In this document: piece by piece, positions 11,531-21,848 of the stretch | How positions within the stretch are numbered: the stretch's first letter is position 1 | Layout of the letters: the number at the start of each line of letters is the position of its first letter | Source of the DNA: Uloborus plumipes | Taxonomy: Eukaryota > Arthropoda > Arachnida > Araneae > Uloboridae | NCBI GenBank assembly: GCA_038373865.1 | Contig: JAXGGA010004719.1 | Location: 1-64,000, forward strand | Direction of reading: 5' to 3' | DNA: 64,000 bases | Position numbers and translations under genes: made by a program | The notes under the pieces: model-generated | What the model was told of the DNA's origin: nothing | Databases searched by the model: none | The model's input: only the letters and a program-made list of their open reading frames with translations

Positions 11531-12123
11531 GATGTTAGAATGATTAATAAGTACTTCAAATTTTTGAAGAAATGAAAAATAGTTGTCAATGAAAGTAATA
11601 CATGATTAATTGTTCAGCCATTAATTAGTTCCATGCTTTTTGCTGTCGCTAATAGTGTTTACAAATAATGTCACATTTCTATCTGTCACGGTCACATCAA
11701 AATGATCAAACATTAACAAATTGGTTAGAGCTAAAGGCAGATAGTACATTTGCGTAGAAAAATTGGTAATTAAAACAATTAATACTAAAACAATATAAAA
11801 TTTTGATTTTATCTTTTCAACTAAAGTTTACCATGAGTGGAGAATAATACATAGAGATAGTACTACGCCCTTAATAATGTAATCCTAGCATAGTATTATA
11901 TTCTAGATGCAAAATTGAATTATTATATTCTAGATGCATGAATATTATTACCCACGAAGCTATACTGATGGCTTTAATTCTTTTACTCTGATTTCTGTGA
12001 TATCCGCATACACTATTTTCTGCATACTGGTTACATTAATATTGAAGGGAAATTTTTTTTTTCAAAACCCATTAACAACAATGCTCCAAAGCTCTTTATT
12101 TCGACACTTTTGCTTTTAACATA
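11531..12123. other. Intergenic, nothing recognised
   Basis: AT-rich. Contains a direct repeat of ATTATATTCTAGATGCA (about 11897 and 11922). No gene. Confidence 0.35.
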
Positions 12124-12535
12124 CACTGCAAAAAATTAAATGTCGTTTCTACAATATAATACTGGCAGCCAAAGTTCAATTTTAAAACTGTAAAATGCAC
12201 AGTAATGAACTGTAAAACTAGCAATTTCACAGTTTCTTACTGCAAAGTTAGAAATGTTGCTGTTTATTGCCTTAAACATTAACTATATTGTACTGTAAAA
12301 ACAACAGTATAATACTGGCAGCAGAGGTTCCAGTTTAAAACTGTAAAATGCACAGTAATAAACTGTTAATTCAACAATTTTACAGTTCATTACTGTAAAA
12401 ATAACAACTTTACAGTTCAGTACTGTAAAACTAGCAATTTTACAGTTTATTACAGTAAAGTTAGCAATTTCTGCAGTTTATTACTATAAAATTAGCTGTA
12501 TTATGCTGTAAAGACAACATTAATTATTTACAGTG
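12124..12535. mobile_element. CACTG/CAGTG MITE, copy 2
   Basis: Starts CACTGCAAAAAA, ends TTTACAGTG, and is flanked by TA on both sides (12122-12123, 12536-12537). The body is a ladder of ACTGTAAA / TTTACAGT units, matching copies 1 and 3. Confidence 0.75.
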
Positions 12536-12960
12536 TAAGCTTGTATGCAGATTTTTTTTTCGTTCCTTTTCTTCTAGAGCTACCAGCCCAAAATTTCATA
12601 AAAATAATTTTTAAGAAATCAGCTTTCGCGAATTTTGGAGACAGAAAAAGAATCTTAAAAAAAAGATCAAAACAGAATCCTGCAGTCAAAGAGGGAATGA
12701 AGCAGCGGGAGGTTAAGGAAACCCTTTTGATATGTCAGTGTGTCTTCTTTTGTTCAGCATTTAATTAACTTGGAGAGGAAGAAATGTGACAGGAGAGAAA
12801 GCTTACGGAGCGACGGGAGAGATGTTGCAGACTCTGTCACCGCAGTTAGTCTTCCGGAATAAATGTGCTTGCTTTCAAGAGATAAAATATAAATAATATC
12901 ACTAGTGATATATTTTTCTGAAACTTATTTTTCGCTTAATTAAAAATAATAATTATAATA

Positions 12961-13600
12961 AACTAGCAAAAATACCCGGCGTTGCCTGGGCCAGTAAAAA
13001 TATTGAGAAACAATTTATAATCGCCTTTTTTTTCCTAAACTAAAAGAACTCAAAACGTACCGCTTTGACGATTTAAAATGTCGCTAAATTTGCGGTACTG
13101 TTTTGGGATACCTAGGATAATTTTGCTCCCCTCCCTGCTTTATGAAAATATGCTTAGGCATTATAAAGTCAGTAATTTTTGTCAAAGAAAAATTGTCATT
13201 TAATGCTGAGAAAGTATTGCTGACCATGAAATGACGCTAAAAGTTTTGTCCTAAGTGATTTCGAAATTAGTAGGGAGCATTTGACAATTATTTGTGCGAA
13301 AAACACAAACTAATGGTAGTTTTAGTTTTGAGGTTCGATTAATTTCGTATGCGGATTACTTTACGCTTTGACGTAAGTTTTAAAAGTTTATTAATGACAA
13401 CGTACGGAATCGGCCAAAAAAAAACTGAACTTTTCTTCAACTGTGGGAGTATTATCTCGATGATTAAGATTTTGGCGCAAATTACAAATATCAGACAACA
13501 ATCGTTTTATTTTAGTTATATCGTGTAAGAAGCAAAGTATTATTACATAGTCTTTGGCGCCAAAACTGGCGTCCGTTGAAAAATTACTCATAATCTTAGT
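12961..13600 (+). repeat. Degenerate 'CTAGC...CCCGGCGTTGCC' dispersed repeat
   Basis: Opens with AACTAGCAAAAATACCCGGC. Related openings occur at 54011 (plus) and at the right side of 62605-62644 (minus). Such 'tacccggc.ttgc' sequences are common in arthropod genomes, but I cannot name the family. The 3' boundary is uncertain. Confidence 0.4.
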
Positions 13601-14538
13601 TATAATATTCTTGCAACAAATTCGGCAAGATACCTGTTCGATTGGATTCTAACCGCCCAGTCAGCGCAAACATATTTTTAAAAATACCGTAAAATTGTAT
13701 TTTTTATCCGTTACCTGTTTAAGCAGGACCGATAAATTTACGAAACGGAACTACTTTGATATAAGCCCCAAATCGGAAATTCGGCGACTTTTTTTTCTCG
13801 CCAAGCAAAAAACCTATTGCCACAAAAATTATTGCCACAAAACTTCAAAAAATAAACTCAAAAAATGGTACAAATGCAAGAAAATACTAAATTTGGCAAC
13901 AGCAAAAACCTAAATTGGCAACACCAAAATAGGAAACAGCAACCATAAAGAGTCCGTAGGGAGTTCCAGATTTGGCGAGTAATTTTTTTTTTGGGGGGGG
14001 GGGTATACCAAAGTTATACCTTAGTTGCTAATCTCTTCCAGCGATTACATTACCGATACTCTAAAACACATACTGTCGGCCCCGCCCAAACGAACACTGT
14101 CGGTTCCAAGAAATATTTGATTAAGCGGAGAATTCGATTAAGCGGAATCTTTAGCATTGCGTCTATATGGCAAGGGAAATATCCAGTTCCAGGAAACTTG
14201 TGAAAATAATTGATACAGTGAACAATTTACTAATAAAGGAATACAATTTATTCTAAAAAAATAATATTTTCACGCAGCAATGCACATTAAGAAACACATT
14301 GCTTAAGGATAAATATTCTACTTACACAACTAAGACTACAAAACGTTTTAAATACAAATCCTGGTAAAAGCTTGGATATTCCCCATAAAGCTGGAAAAAA
14401 AACCTTCATGATTTAACTTGAGAAAAGATTTGAACATTAAATACGGAAAGAAGAAATGATGCTCGCAATTTTAGCTTGCGACAGGGAGTTGAGATGATAC
14501 ACTAAATACTGAATTAGTTTGTTGGAAGCCTTCGCGGC
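13601..14538. other. Mixed degenerate repeats, no gene
   Basis: Contains a T9G12 homopolymer junction (about 13982-14002). A segment with repeated GATTAAGCGGA units (14119-14143) and CTGTCGG motifs resembles a decayed pogo-type MITE. No ORF is supportable. Confidence 0.3.
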
Positions 14539-15178
14539 TTTTTTTTATGCATTCCGATTTAGTTGTTCATCTACTTATGCTGTCACGTGCTGTTTTTGAC
14601 CCAAGTTGAAGTTTTGTTCGATTAAAGGGCGAATCATCAGTCTGAGCCGTTTTTTCAATTCCTTAATCCTCAAGAAATATAATTTTTCTTGGACTTTTTG
14701 ATCGATACGCATGCCTGAATTTTCTCTCCACAAAGTAAAAAACAATGTACTACTATACTAGAGCCGATTTAAAAGACAAAAAATTAATAAAGAAGGTTCA
14801 TTTTCAAATTTCGGCTTCCAAACTTTCTCATCTCCTTTACACGAGAACTAAAGAGCTTTTGAGATTTTGATTATTTATTCAGCAATCTCTGCACTTTATA
14901 AATGAATAATACAGTCCCGCATTTCCTCCACCAATCACATTTCAAGGGATATTTGCATAAAATCTGACTATTGTCTAAACTTTTGCAACAATGTAAAAAA
15001 ATGTCTTTTGTAATATCCAAAATTTGATTCCAGTTATAGTTATAAGAACTCCAGACACGTATTTGGGACCATATTGTGTACCTGCAGTAGAAATTTGAAA
15101 GCATTTCGTTGAATAGTTTTCTTTTTATCCACATATTTGCATTTTGTCTAAACTTTTGCATCGCAGTGCATCTAAAAT
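14539..15178 (+). repeat. Tc1-like foldback repeat, single arm (repeat A)
   Basis: This 640-bp segment is about 95% identical by eye to 51268-52606 once a 705-bp insertion there is removed. Its inverse occurs, partly corrupted, at 50370-51010. It ends ...GTCTAAACTTTTGCATCGCAGTG. The same phrase GTCTAAACTTTTGCA recurs internally at about 14973, like the inverted/direct terminal repeat layout of Tc1-like elements. The 96-codon minus-strand ORF inside (14871-15161) is not a recognisable protein. Confidence 0.65.
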
Positions 15179-15312
15179 TGCAACAACACTATTTATTCAT
15201 GGAAAAGATCTAAGCAAAGAATTAAGCCATTTGGCTTCATCAATCACGTGTTTGACTTGGAGAAGAACAAATTGGTGCCAATCAGACGGCAAATGGTTAT
15301 TTTAAAGGTTAC

Positions 15313-16210
15313 TGTCGTGAAGTGGTTAGATTTTGAGTGCAAGTTTTGAAAAATAGATAAACTGCATACTATATAAAATTGCGTTGTGTTAAAAAACTTA
15401 AAGAACAAACCGCCATCCAGATTCGATCACTCTCCCCGCCATTTTTATACCACGTGCCACAGACATACACAGTGTAGAAAAATAGTGGTTCTGGAACCTA
15501 AAAATATCAAAGGAAGTACCTGAAAGGACGACATCTCACATATATGCTGGGTAGGACACTTTTTTATTTGTTGTTCCTTGTGGGGGAAGGATTGGCTCGG
15601 GTGGTAGATGATGGGAAAACATCTCCCTCCTTCCTTATGCGTTCGTACATGCACAGCGCTGCTGAATTTACGATCATACTTGCTCGATATGGGCTCTCCA
15701 GAGGTACGTACATCATCTGCATTGATCCAGCTCTCCTTGCAATCCAATGTCCAGTTTACGCATCCGCGATTCCATGCCTCGGAAACTAACAGCGCTCGGA
15801 GACTTTGTGGACAGCCAGCTCGATTGAAGTGTAGGAAGTCTGATCTCAGTCGTAGATCTTCATTCTAAATCTCAGCATGCGACGACATCTTAAGTTAGCA
15901 TCATTATGAAATATTGCAGGTAAAAGCCGTGAGATGTTTCGGCAAAAAGGAATACTGGAGCAAGAGACATCTTGGAGGAAAATCAGGAAAAAAATTGACG
16001 AGGCAACATCCTCGGACGGTATAGCTGCACTGACGAAAAACGTGGTTGCCGCCAGCCAGGAGCGAACCGTGTTGCCATTTTCAAAATCAAAAAGTTCTGT
16101 TCCTAATGCTTCTTCTTTATGCGGAGCACGGAGGTCATGATTACAAGTGGAGTACGAACCCAGAGGAGGAACGAGCAGGAGCAACGCGAAATATGTCTAA
16201 CTTTACGACA
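15313..16210 (-). repeat. 3' LTR of the Gypsy element (898 bp)
   Basis: Ends TGTCGT (15313) and ACGACA (16210), read on the plus strand. The outer about 295 bp and the other about 215 bp match the 5' LTR at roughly 94-95% by eye. The block from about 15611 to 15970 does not align, apart from the phrase ATATGGGCTCTC. AATAAA occurs on the minus strand at 15563-15568 and could serve polyadenylation. Confidence 0.88.
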
Positions 16211-16222
16211 TATTCTCCCCCC
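16211..16222 (-). promoter_or_regulatory. Polypurine tract
   Basis: On the minus strand AGGGGGGAGAATA directly abuts the TG of the 3' LTR, the expected position for the plus-strand DNA primer. Confidence 0.8.
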
Positions 16223-16224
16223 TG

Positions 16225-17807
16225 ATACAGTTAAAGAAAAAAAATTTTAGGCCAAACAAAAGAATTAGCATTTTCCCAAAAATTTTGAAGTTACGAGAAA
16301 ACAAACCCAGACCTATCACCAGTACATCTACCACCAACCAATCGTATACATGGGGCAATTACAAGGCGTACCATATACGGTACCATATTTAAAATAGTAA
16401 CATTGCATACGTAGACATAAATATCACAAGTACAGATTATACAAAACAGTAATTTTTTATAATGTAAAAATGAATTTTTAAACACTTCGTCATGACAAAA
16501 GATCAATATTAACTTTTCACTCATCTTTGTAACAATATCATAACCTTAACTTCAATGGAATGCTTAATTCATGTAATGAGCTGCTTTATAGAAAAACAAA
16601 CTTGAAAATTTAAACTCATTACCAATTTTACTATCAGAATTATTAGTACTTTTTCTTTTGAAAGGTGTAATAAAATTCTCCAAATGATCACTCGAGTACT
16701 AATCACTCAGCGAATTCAACACTAAGTACATTTGCCACGACTACGAAACATTAAAAGTAACACAAATTAAGACACTCTCTACAAATCAACAATATTGAGA
16801 AACTACTTGCAAAAATTTTTAAAACATTGTCAAAATTAAAAAATTTCCAGGTTAAAATATCATTTTAAAAGTATTGGTACTATACAAGTGTCATTTAACA
16901 GCACAACAACATTATTAATTATGTGTCATTAATCAACAATTTGTTTCAAAAAATATAAGACCATCAATCTTTCATATTAGTGATATTCATTATTAAAATT
17001 CTTAATGTCCATACTTGAACTTATTTTGAATACCTTAGTTCATTGTTGACTTGAGTTGGCAAGTTGGCATTACCAAATTTATCATGAAAAAAATATGTCC
17101 ATACATTTCATTGCTGATTTTTCAATGTGTAAAATTTCATGCTAATTAAATTTTTTGTATTTGTAATTAACACCATCTACCGCAATACCATTGACTCACA
17201 TGAAAGTACTGCAATATTGTAAAATGTTACTCGTGACACATACCAATTCATTTTGACACATGTAAAAACACATTTAAATATACGTGGTGAATAATACATT
17301 TAAAAAATTAAAAAATTATGTAAAAACATATTTAAATATACATGGTGAATACATTTCAAAAATTAAAAAAATACTATGTACAAAAATATTCGAAGACAAA
17401 CCATAGAACAACACGGTGCAGTCACAAGCACGAAAAAGTTACTTCTTTTATTTATTTATTTTTTTTTTTTTTAAACAACTATCTACTATGTCCCTAACAA
17501 AAAATTTACAAAAAAAAAAAAAAAAACATCCAAAAAACTGACCTATGAGGGAAACACAAGTGCATGAAACGCAATTATCTTACATCAAATATCTACACTA
17601 GCGAATTAATTTGATATTAAAAAAATTCTTCAAATAACAAAAAGCCAAAAATTTCAAAACAAACAAGACTTGTAAACAAAAACAAATATGATGCCAGCAT
17701 CAAAATAACAAACGTAAACAAATAAAGTTTGTATCGAAAAAAATATACATAACTTGTTCAGTGTGCACCCAAAAACAAGTAATGTACAAAATTTCTTTTT
17801 ATTATTT
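16225..17807 (-). other. 3' noncoding region of the Gypsy element
   Basis: This is 1.6 kb of AT-rich sequence between the pol stop and the PPT. It has homopolymer stretches (T at about 17460, A at about 17510) and a direct repeat of TTAAATATAC(A/G)TGGTGAATA (about 17275 and 17334). The longest ORF is 77 codons and unremarkable, so there is no env. Confidence 0.6.
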
Positions 17808-20800
17808 TTATCGACTTCTCAAGTAATATCTAGTTTTATACACCTGTGTTTGATCCTCAACATTAATGTTGTTTTCCTGATAATGCTGTTTTCTTTCAAT
17901 TGCAGGTCTTAGTCTGTCAGCATGAACTTTGAAAACATTAGCAACAGGGTTACTAGCAAACCTAATTAAATAATTAACTGCATTGCATCTTTTAACAACT
18001 TCATATGGTCCAGTAAATTTTGGTTTGAACTTATCCTTAGATCTCAAATACACAATTTGTTTTTCTTTCAAGTTTTTGAGCTTTGCATTAGCATGTTGTT
18101 TTAAATTCTGCTCATACTGTTTTCTTTGTAAATTCGAAAAAGCATCAGTATACTGTTTTTGCAAAGTTTCAAGGACTTGTGCTAAATACTGACTTTTATC
18201 TAATTGAACAGATTCTATCCCAGGATTATAGGTGTCAAAAATTAGTGCTATCTCCCTACCGAAATGGAGAGAATTTGGAGTAAAACCTGTCGAGCTGTGT
18301 ACTGAGCCATTATATAAATTTTGGTGGATTTGTAATGCATGAGAAAATTTATATCCCTCTTCTTGCATGGCTAAAATGGTTGCTTTGATCCCCAAATTGA
18401 CTCTTTCTGCTTTTCCGTTGCAACATGGTCTACCACTTGAAGTGTGACTTACTTTTATACCCAATGATTTTGACAAACTTTCAAAAATTTCAGCTGTGAA
18501 CTGCTTACCCAAATCTGTCAAAATTACAGCTGGTCTGCCAAAAATAGCAATGTATGTAAACAAATGTTTTGCTACCGACTCTGCAGTTATATTTGACATT
18601 TCATATAATTGTAAGTGTCGACTGAAATTATCTAGCATAGTAAGTACATACTTTCCATTAGCTAGGGGTCCTAAAATATCAGTGGAAATTTGATGACCAG
18701 GCTCATGCGGAATGAAGTTATTCCCCAAAGGTGCTTTTTGCATAGCATAAGGTTTTAATTTAATGCATTTAGTGCATGAATATACCCAATTTAGTGTTTC
18801 GGCATACATGCCAAGCCAGAAATATTTTTGTTTCACAAAATCATATGTTTTTGCTAACCCTTGGTGAGCTAAATGAGCTATTGATAAGACTTTAGGTCTT
18901 AGAGACTTAGGAACAACAATTTTATGAATGACCTTATTAAGTTTCTTGTCCTGAAAAGCATACATTAACACATCACTAACAGGGTGAATGAAATATTGGT
19001 CTAATTTTTGGGTCCTCTTTTTTGAAATTTTAATATTTTGATAAATTTCAGATAATTCAGGATCTTTTTGTTGTTCTTGCTTGAATGTACTATCAGAAAT
19101 TTCCAATAAAGGGTCCTGTGAATCATGATTAGTCACAGTTAAATGATTAACATAATCAACATTGTTATTTTCAATTAGGTCATAATTTTTATTACAAACA
19201 CTTTTTGGTTTTGTTTGCTTATAACAGGGAGGTTCATTACAATTTTTGGTCAAATTATCTAAGGTTTTCTGTAACCTATTTAGATTTTCTTCAGTTTCAT
19301 CCTCATCTTCTATAGTAATGATGGGTAAAATTGTTTCAGAATTTAAAAGACTAGGATTATTTGCAAGGTTTTCATTTGGTAACTGTTCAGGGATCCTCGA
19401 CAGAAAGTCACTGAGCACATTCAGTTTCCCTTTGATATATTTCACATTAAATGTAAACTCGCTTAATTGTAACAGCCACCTGGTTGTTAAGTCAGCAGGT
19501 GATGAAATTTTTTTATAATGCTGAAGTGGTAAGCTGTCAGTCAAAATAGTGAAAGGACGTGAATATAAGTGATACTTAAAAGCTTGTATCCCTTTTACAA
19601 TAGCCATCAATTCAAGTTTTATAGCTGGATACCTTTTTTCATGCTTAGATAGAGTTTTACTAAAGTAAGCTACAGGGTGTAACACTTTATCATGTTCCTG
19701 CATTAGCACAGCAGATATTGCAATGCCACTAGCATCGGTATTCAAAATAAACTCTTTATTCCAGTCTGGGATTTTCACAAAAGGTGCAGTGAAAAAAAAT
19801 CTTTGCAACAAATTAAATACTCTAGTGTGTTCAGAAGTCCACTCAAATACAGCTTTATGGGATGTTAATTCAGTGAGTGGTTTAGTAAGCTCAGCATATG
19901 AAGGAATTAAATTTCGATAATACCCACATAATCCAACAAATCTTTTAACTTGTTTTGGTGTTTTTGGAATGGGAAAAGAAGTTACTTTTATAATGTTTGA
20001 CTTGATGGGAGACACAATACCCTGGGCTATGTTAAAGCCAAGATAGTCTATTACCTCTTTGTGAAAAACACATTTTTCAGGAGACAGTGTTATGTTGTAC
20101 TTTTGAAAAATCTCTAAAACTGCTGAAATTTTGTCTATAGATTCTTGAAAATTTTCACTAGCTATCAACAGATCATCTTGATAAGAAAACAAGCCAGGAA
20201 GGTGTAATTCCTCTAAAATACAATCCATTAGAGATTGAAAAATTGAACTGGAATTTTTCAAACCAAAAACTAATCTCTTGTTCTTAAAAGTACCAAAAGG
20301 AGTAGTAAATGCCAAAATATCCTGATATTCTTCAGGCAGTTTAATTTGCCAATATGCATTCTTCAAGTCACATACCGTGAAAAACTTGTACTGAGCAATA
20401 TTGCTAATTATGGTTGATATTTTTGGAAGCGGGTAAGATGAAGATTTTAAAATGCTATTAATTAACCTCAAATCCATTGCAAGTCTATATTTGGGTGGGT
20501 CATCTTTATTTTGAGCCTTCTTACGAACTAACAGCATAGGAGCACTCCATTCAGTATTAGTCCTAGCAATTAAATCTGCAGCTTGTAATTGCTCAATTTG
20601 CTCTAACGCCTCTTTTTCTAAAGCCCTTGGTATAGGAAACGGAAGAGTTTTCTGTGGGTGTTTATGAGTAAAATCTAGTTTCGGTACAACCTTATCAGTA
20701 CACCCCAATGTATGCAAACTCTTAGAAAAAGCAGCAGAGTGCGACATTAAAATATTTAACAATTGGTCCCTTTGTTGGTCTTCTAAATGGGATAAGTCAA

Positions 20801-21836
20801 AATCGGTCTCTTTTAATTCATCTTTACGTTTTTGTAGTACTTCCTCACTAGCTTTAATTAAATTTACATACTCTTTCTGTAAATCCTGATCATTATTTGC
20901 TTCAAACTCAATCTCCGAAATGATATTTCCAATTACCTGTCCTTTATTTAAATGAACACTCTCATTAGCTGACAAATTTTTGATGAAAATATAAATTTCC
21001 TTAGTCGATTTACTATTATTATTTTCATTCACTAAATTAAAATTTTGAAAAGATGCAGATTGATCAATTTGTAACATATTTAAATATTCTGTATGGTTTT
21101 TGGAAGAATAAATAGTTGGATGACATTCAATATTATCTGAGTTTAAAGTTGGTTCAAACAAGAAATTTTCATTAGAAACACTTTCAGACATTGAAATCAA
21201 AGCATAGCAAGATTCATTTGGTGGTATGATCAGTTTTCTAACTAATCGAGCATGAATTTCTTTAGGAGGGTATGCACCGACAAGTGGAATTTCTTTGTCA
21301 TTAATGGACACTACTTGTTTCTCAATTTTTATATTTACATTATGTCGAGACATAAAATCATACCAAAGAATTGATTGGTATTTAGATTCCCTAGGGAGTT
21401 CTACAATGTAAAATGTGTGTCTAAAATGTACTCTGTTTAGTTTAAATGAGATCTCGACACATGCCGAAAAATCCACCGAGGAATTAACAGTTGCAATTGA
21501 TACTTTACGAGACAACAATTTATATTTTACACTTGATTTCACATTTTCAAAGGTTTGTTTACTGAGAATGCTAATTGTCGACCCCGAGTCAATCAAGAAT
21601 AAGACTTTATTACTACTAAATGACCCCTCAATTAATGGCAATTCCACATTATTTTTACCAGAAACATTATAGATGAATTCCTGTACTGTGGACCTCTCAG
21701 CCTGTGAATCAACCTCATTTTTATTTACATTTGATGTAGATTTCTTTTTATTTTTCTCATTTTTGTGAGAATTTTCATCAAATGCTGATGAAAAATGCAT
21801 CTGAGATCCTGACTCATCAGCCAGTTCAGGTCTCAT
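17808..21836 (-). CDS. pol: Gypsy Pol polyprotein (protease, RT, RNase H, integrase)
   Basis: 1342 codons from the first ATG, all open. Protease has LIDSGSTIS, with catalytic D83. RT has LAMDLR, a FGLKNSSSIFQ segment and a YQDD box at 552-555 (Gypsy elements more often have YxDD with I, L or V, so Q is uncommon). RNase H has NTDASG (D701) and a conserved LELMAIV. Integrase has an HHCC zinc module (H988, H991, CTKC), then D1053, D1108 and E1144; D1108 and E1144 are separated by exactly 35 residues (DD35E). A KFTGPYEVV segment near the end is GPY/F-like. The protein copies the RNA and inserts the DNA. The ATG lies 2 nt beyond the gag stop in the -1 frame. The frame is also open back to a UUUAAAC slippery site, so it is probably made as Gag-Pol rather than from this ATG. 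I see no internal lesion. Confidence 0.95.
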   Translation of the reverse strand: MRPELADESGSQMHFSSAFDENSHKNEKNKKKSTSNVNKNEVDSQAERSTVQEFIYNVSGKNNVELPLIEGSFSSNKVLFLIDSGSTISILSKQTFENVKSSVKYKLLSRKVSIATVNSSVDFSACVEISFKLNRVHFRHTFYIVELPRESKYQSILWYDFMSRHNVNIKIEKQVVSINDKEIPLVGAYPPKEIHARLVRKLIIPPNESCYALISMSESVSNENFLFEPTLNSDNIECHPTIYSSKNHTEYLNMLQIDQSASFQNFNLVNENNNSKSTKEIYIFIKNLSANESVHLNKGQVIGNIISEIEFEANNDQDLQKEYVNLIKASEEVLQKRKDELKETDFDLSHLEDQQRDQLLNILMSHSAAFSKSLHTLGCTDKVVPKLDFTHKHPQKTLPFPIPRALEKEALEQIEQLQAADLIARTNTEWSAPMLLVRKKAQNKDDPPKYRLAMDLRLINSILKSSSYPLPKISTIISNIAQYKFFTVCDLKNAYWQIKLPEEYQDILAFTTPFGTFKNKRLVFGLKNSSSIFQSLMDCILEELHLPGLFSYQDDLLIASENFQESIDKISAVLEIFQKYNITLSPEKCVFHKEVIDYLGFNIAQGIVSPIKSNIIKVTSFPIPKTPKQVKRFVGLCGYYRNLIPSYAELTKPLTELTSHKAVFEWTSEHTRVFNLLQRFFFTAPFVKIPDWNKEFILNTDASGIAISAVLMQEHDKVLHPVAYFSKTLSKHEKRYPAIKLELMAIVKGIQAFKYHLYSRPFTILTDSLPLQHYKKISSPADLTTRWLLQLSEFTFNVKYIKGKLNVLSDFLSRIPEQLPNENLANNPSLLNSETILPIITIEDEDETEENLNRLQKTLDNLTKNCNEPPCYKQTKPKSVCNKNYDLIENNNVDYVNHLTVTNHDSQDPLLEISDSTFKQEQQKDPELSEIYQNIKISKKRTQKLDQYFIHPVSDVLMYAFQDKKLNKVIHKIVVPKSLRPKVLSIAHLAHQGLAKTYDFVKQKYFWLGMYAETLNWVYSCTKCIKLKPYAMQKAPLGNNFIPHEPGHQISTDILGPLANGKYVLTMLDNFSRHLQLYEMSNITAESVAKHLFTYIAIFGRPAVILTDLGKQFTAEIFESLSKSLGIKVSHTSSGRPCCNGKAERVNLGIKATILAMQEEGYKFSHALQIHQNLYNGSVHSSTGFTPNSLHFGREIALIFDTYNPGIESVQLDKSQYLAQVLETLQKQYTDAFSNLQRKQYEQNLKQHANAKLKNLKEKQIVYLRSKDKFKPKFTGPYEVVKRCNAVNYLIRFASNPVANVFKVHADRLRPAIERKQHYQENNINVEDQTQVYKTRYYLRSR

Positions 21837-21848
21837 AATCAGTTTAAA
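21784..21848 (-). promoter_or_regulatory. -1 programmed ribosomal frameshift signal (slippery site and pseudoknot)
   Basis: On the minus strand TTTAAAC (21848-21842) sits in the gag frame as T TTA AAC, immediately before the gag stop TGA. A -1 slip gives TTT AAA CTG ATT ATG, which is the pol frame. After a 7-nt spacer (TGATTAT), stem 1 is GAGACCTGA (21834-21826) paired with TCAGG(A)TCTC (21812-21803). The loop segment GCTGATG (21821-21815) is fully complementary to CATCAGC (21790-21784), forming stem 2 of an H-type pseudoknot with loops of 4, 2 and 12 nt. Heptamer, spacing and fold all match known -1 frameshift signals. Activity is inferred. Confidence 0.8.

Noticed and set aside
15445..16184. 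ORFs of 68-112 codons in the Gypsy 3' LTR, and the like in the 5' LTR
   Set aside because: LTR sequence on either strand. Not conserved between the two LTRs.
16225..17807. An env gene between pol and the 3' LTR of the Gypsy element
   Set aside because: No ORF above about 77 codons, no signal peptide or transmembrane pattern. The region is noncoding.
21803..21821. CTGATGAGTC, identical to a hammerhead core plus stem II start, inside the frameshift region
   Set aside because: No GAAA or stem III follows. It is explained by the pseudoknot loop and stem.
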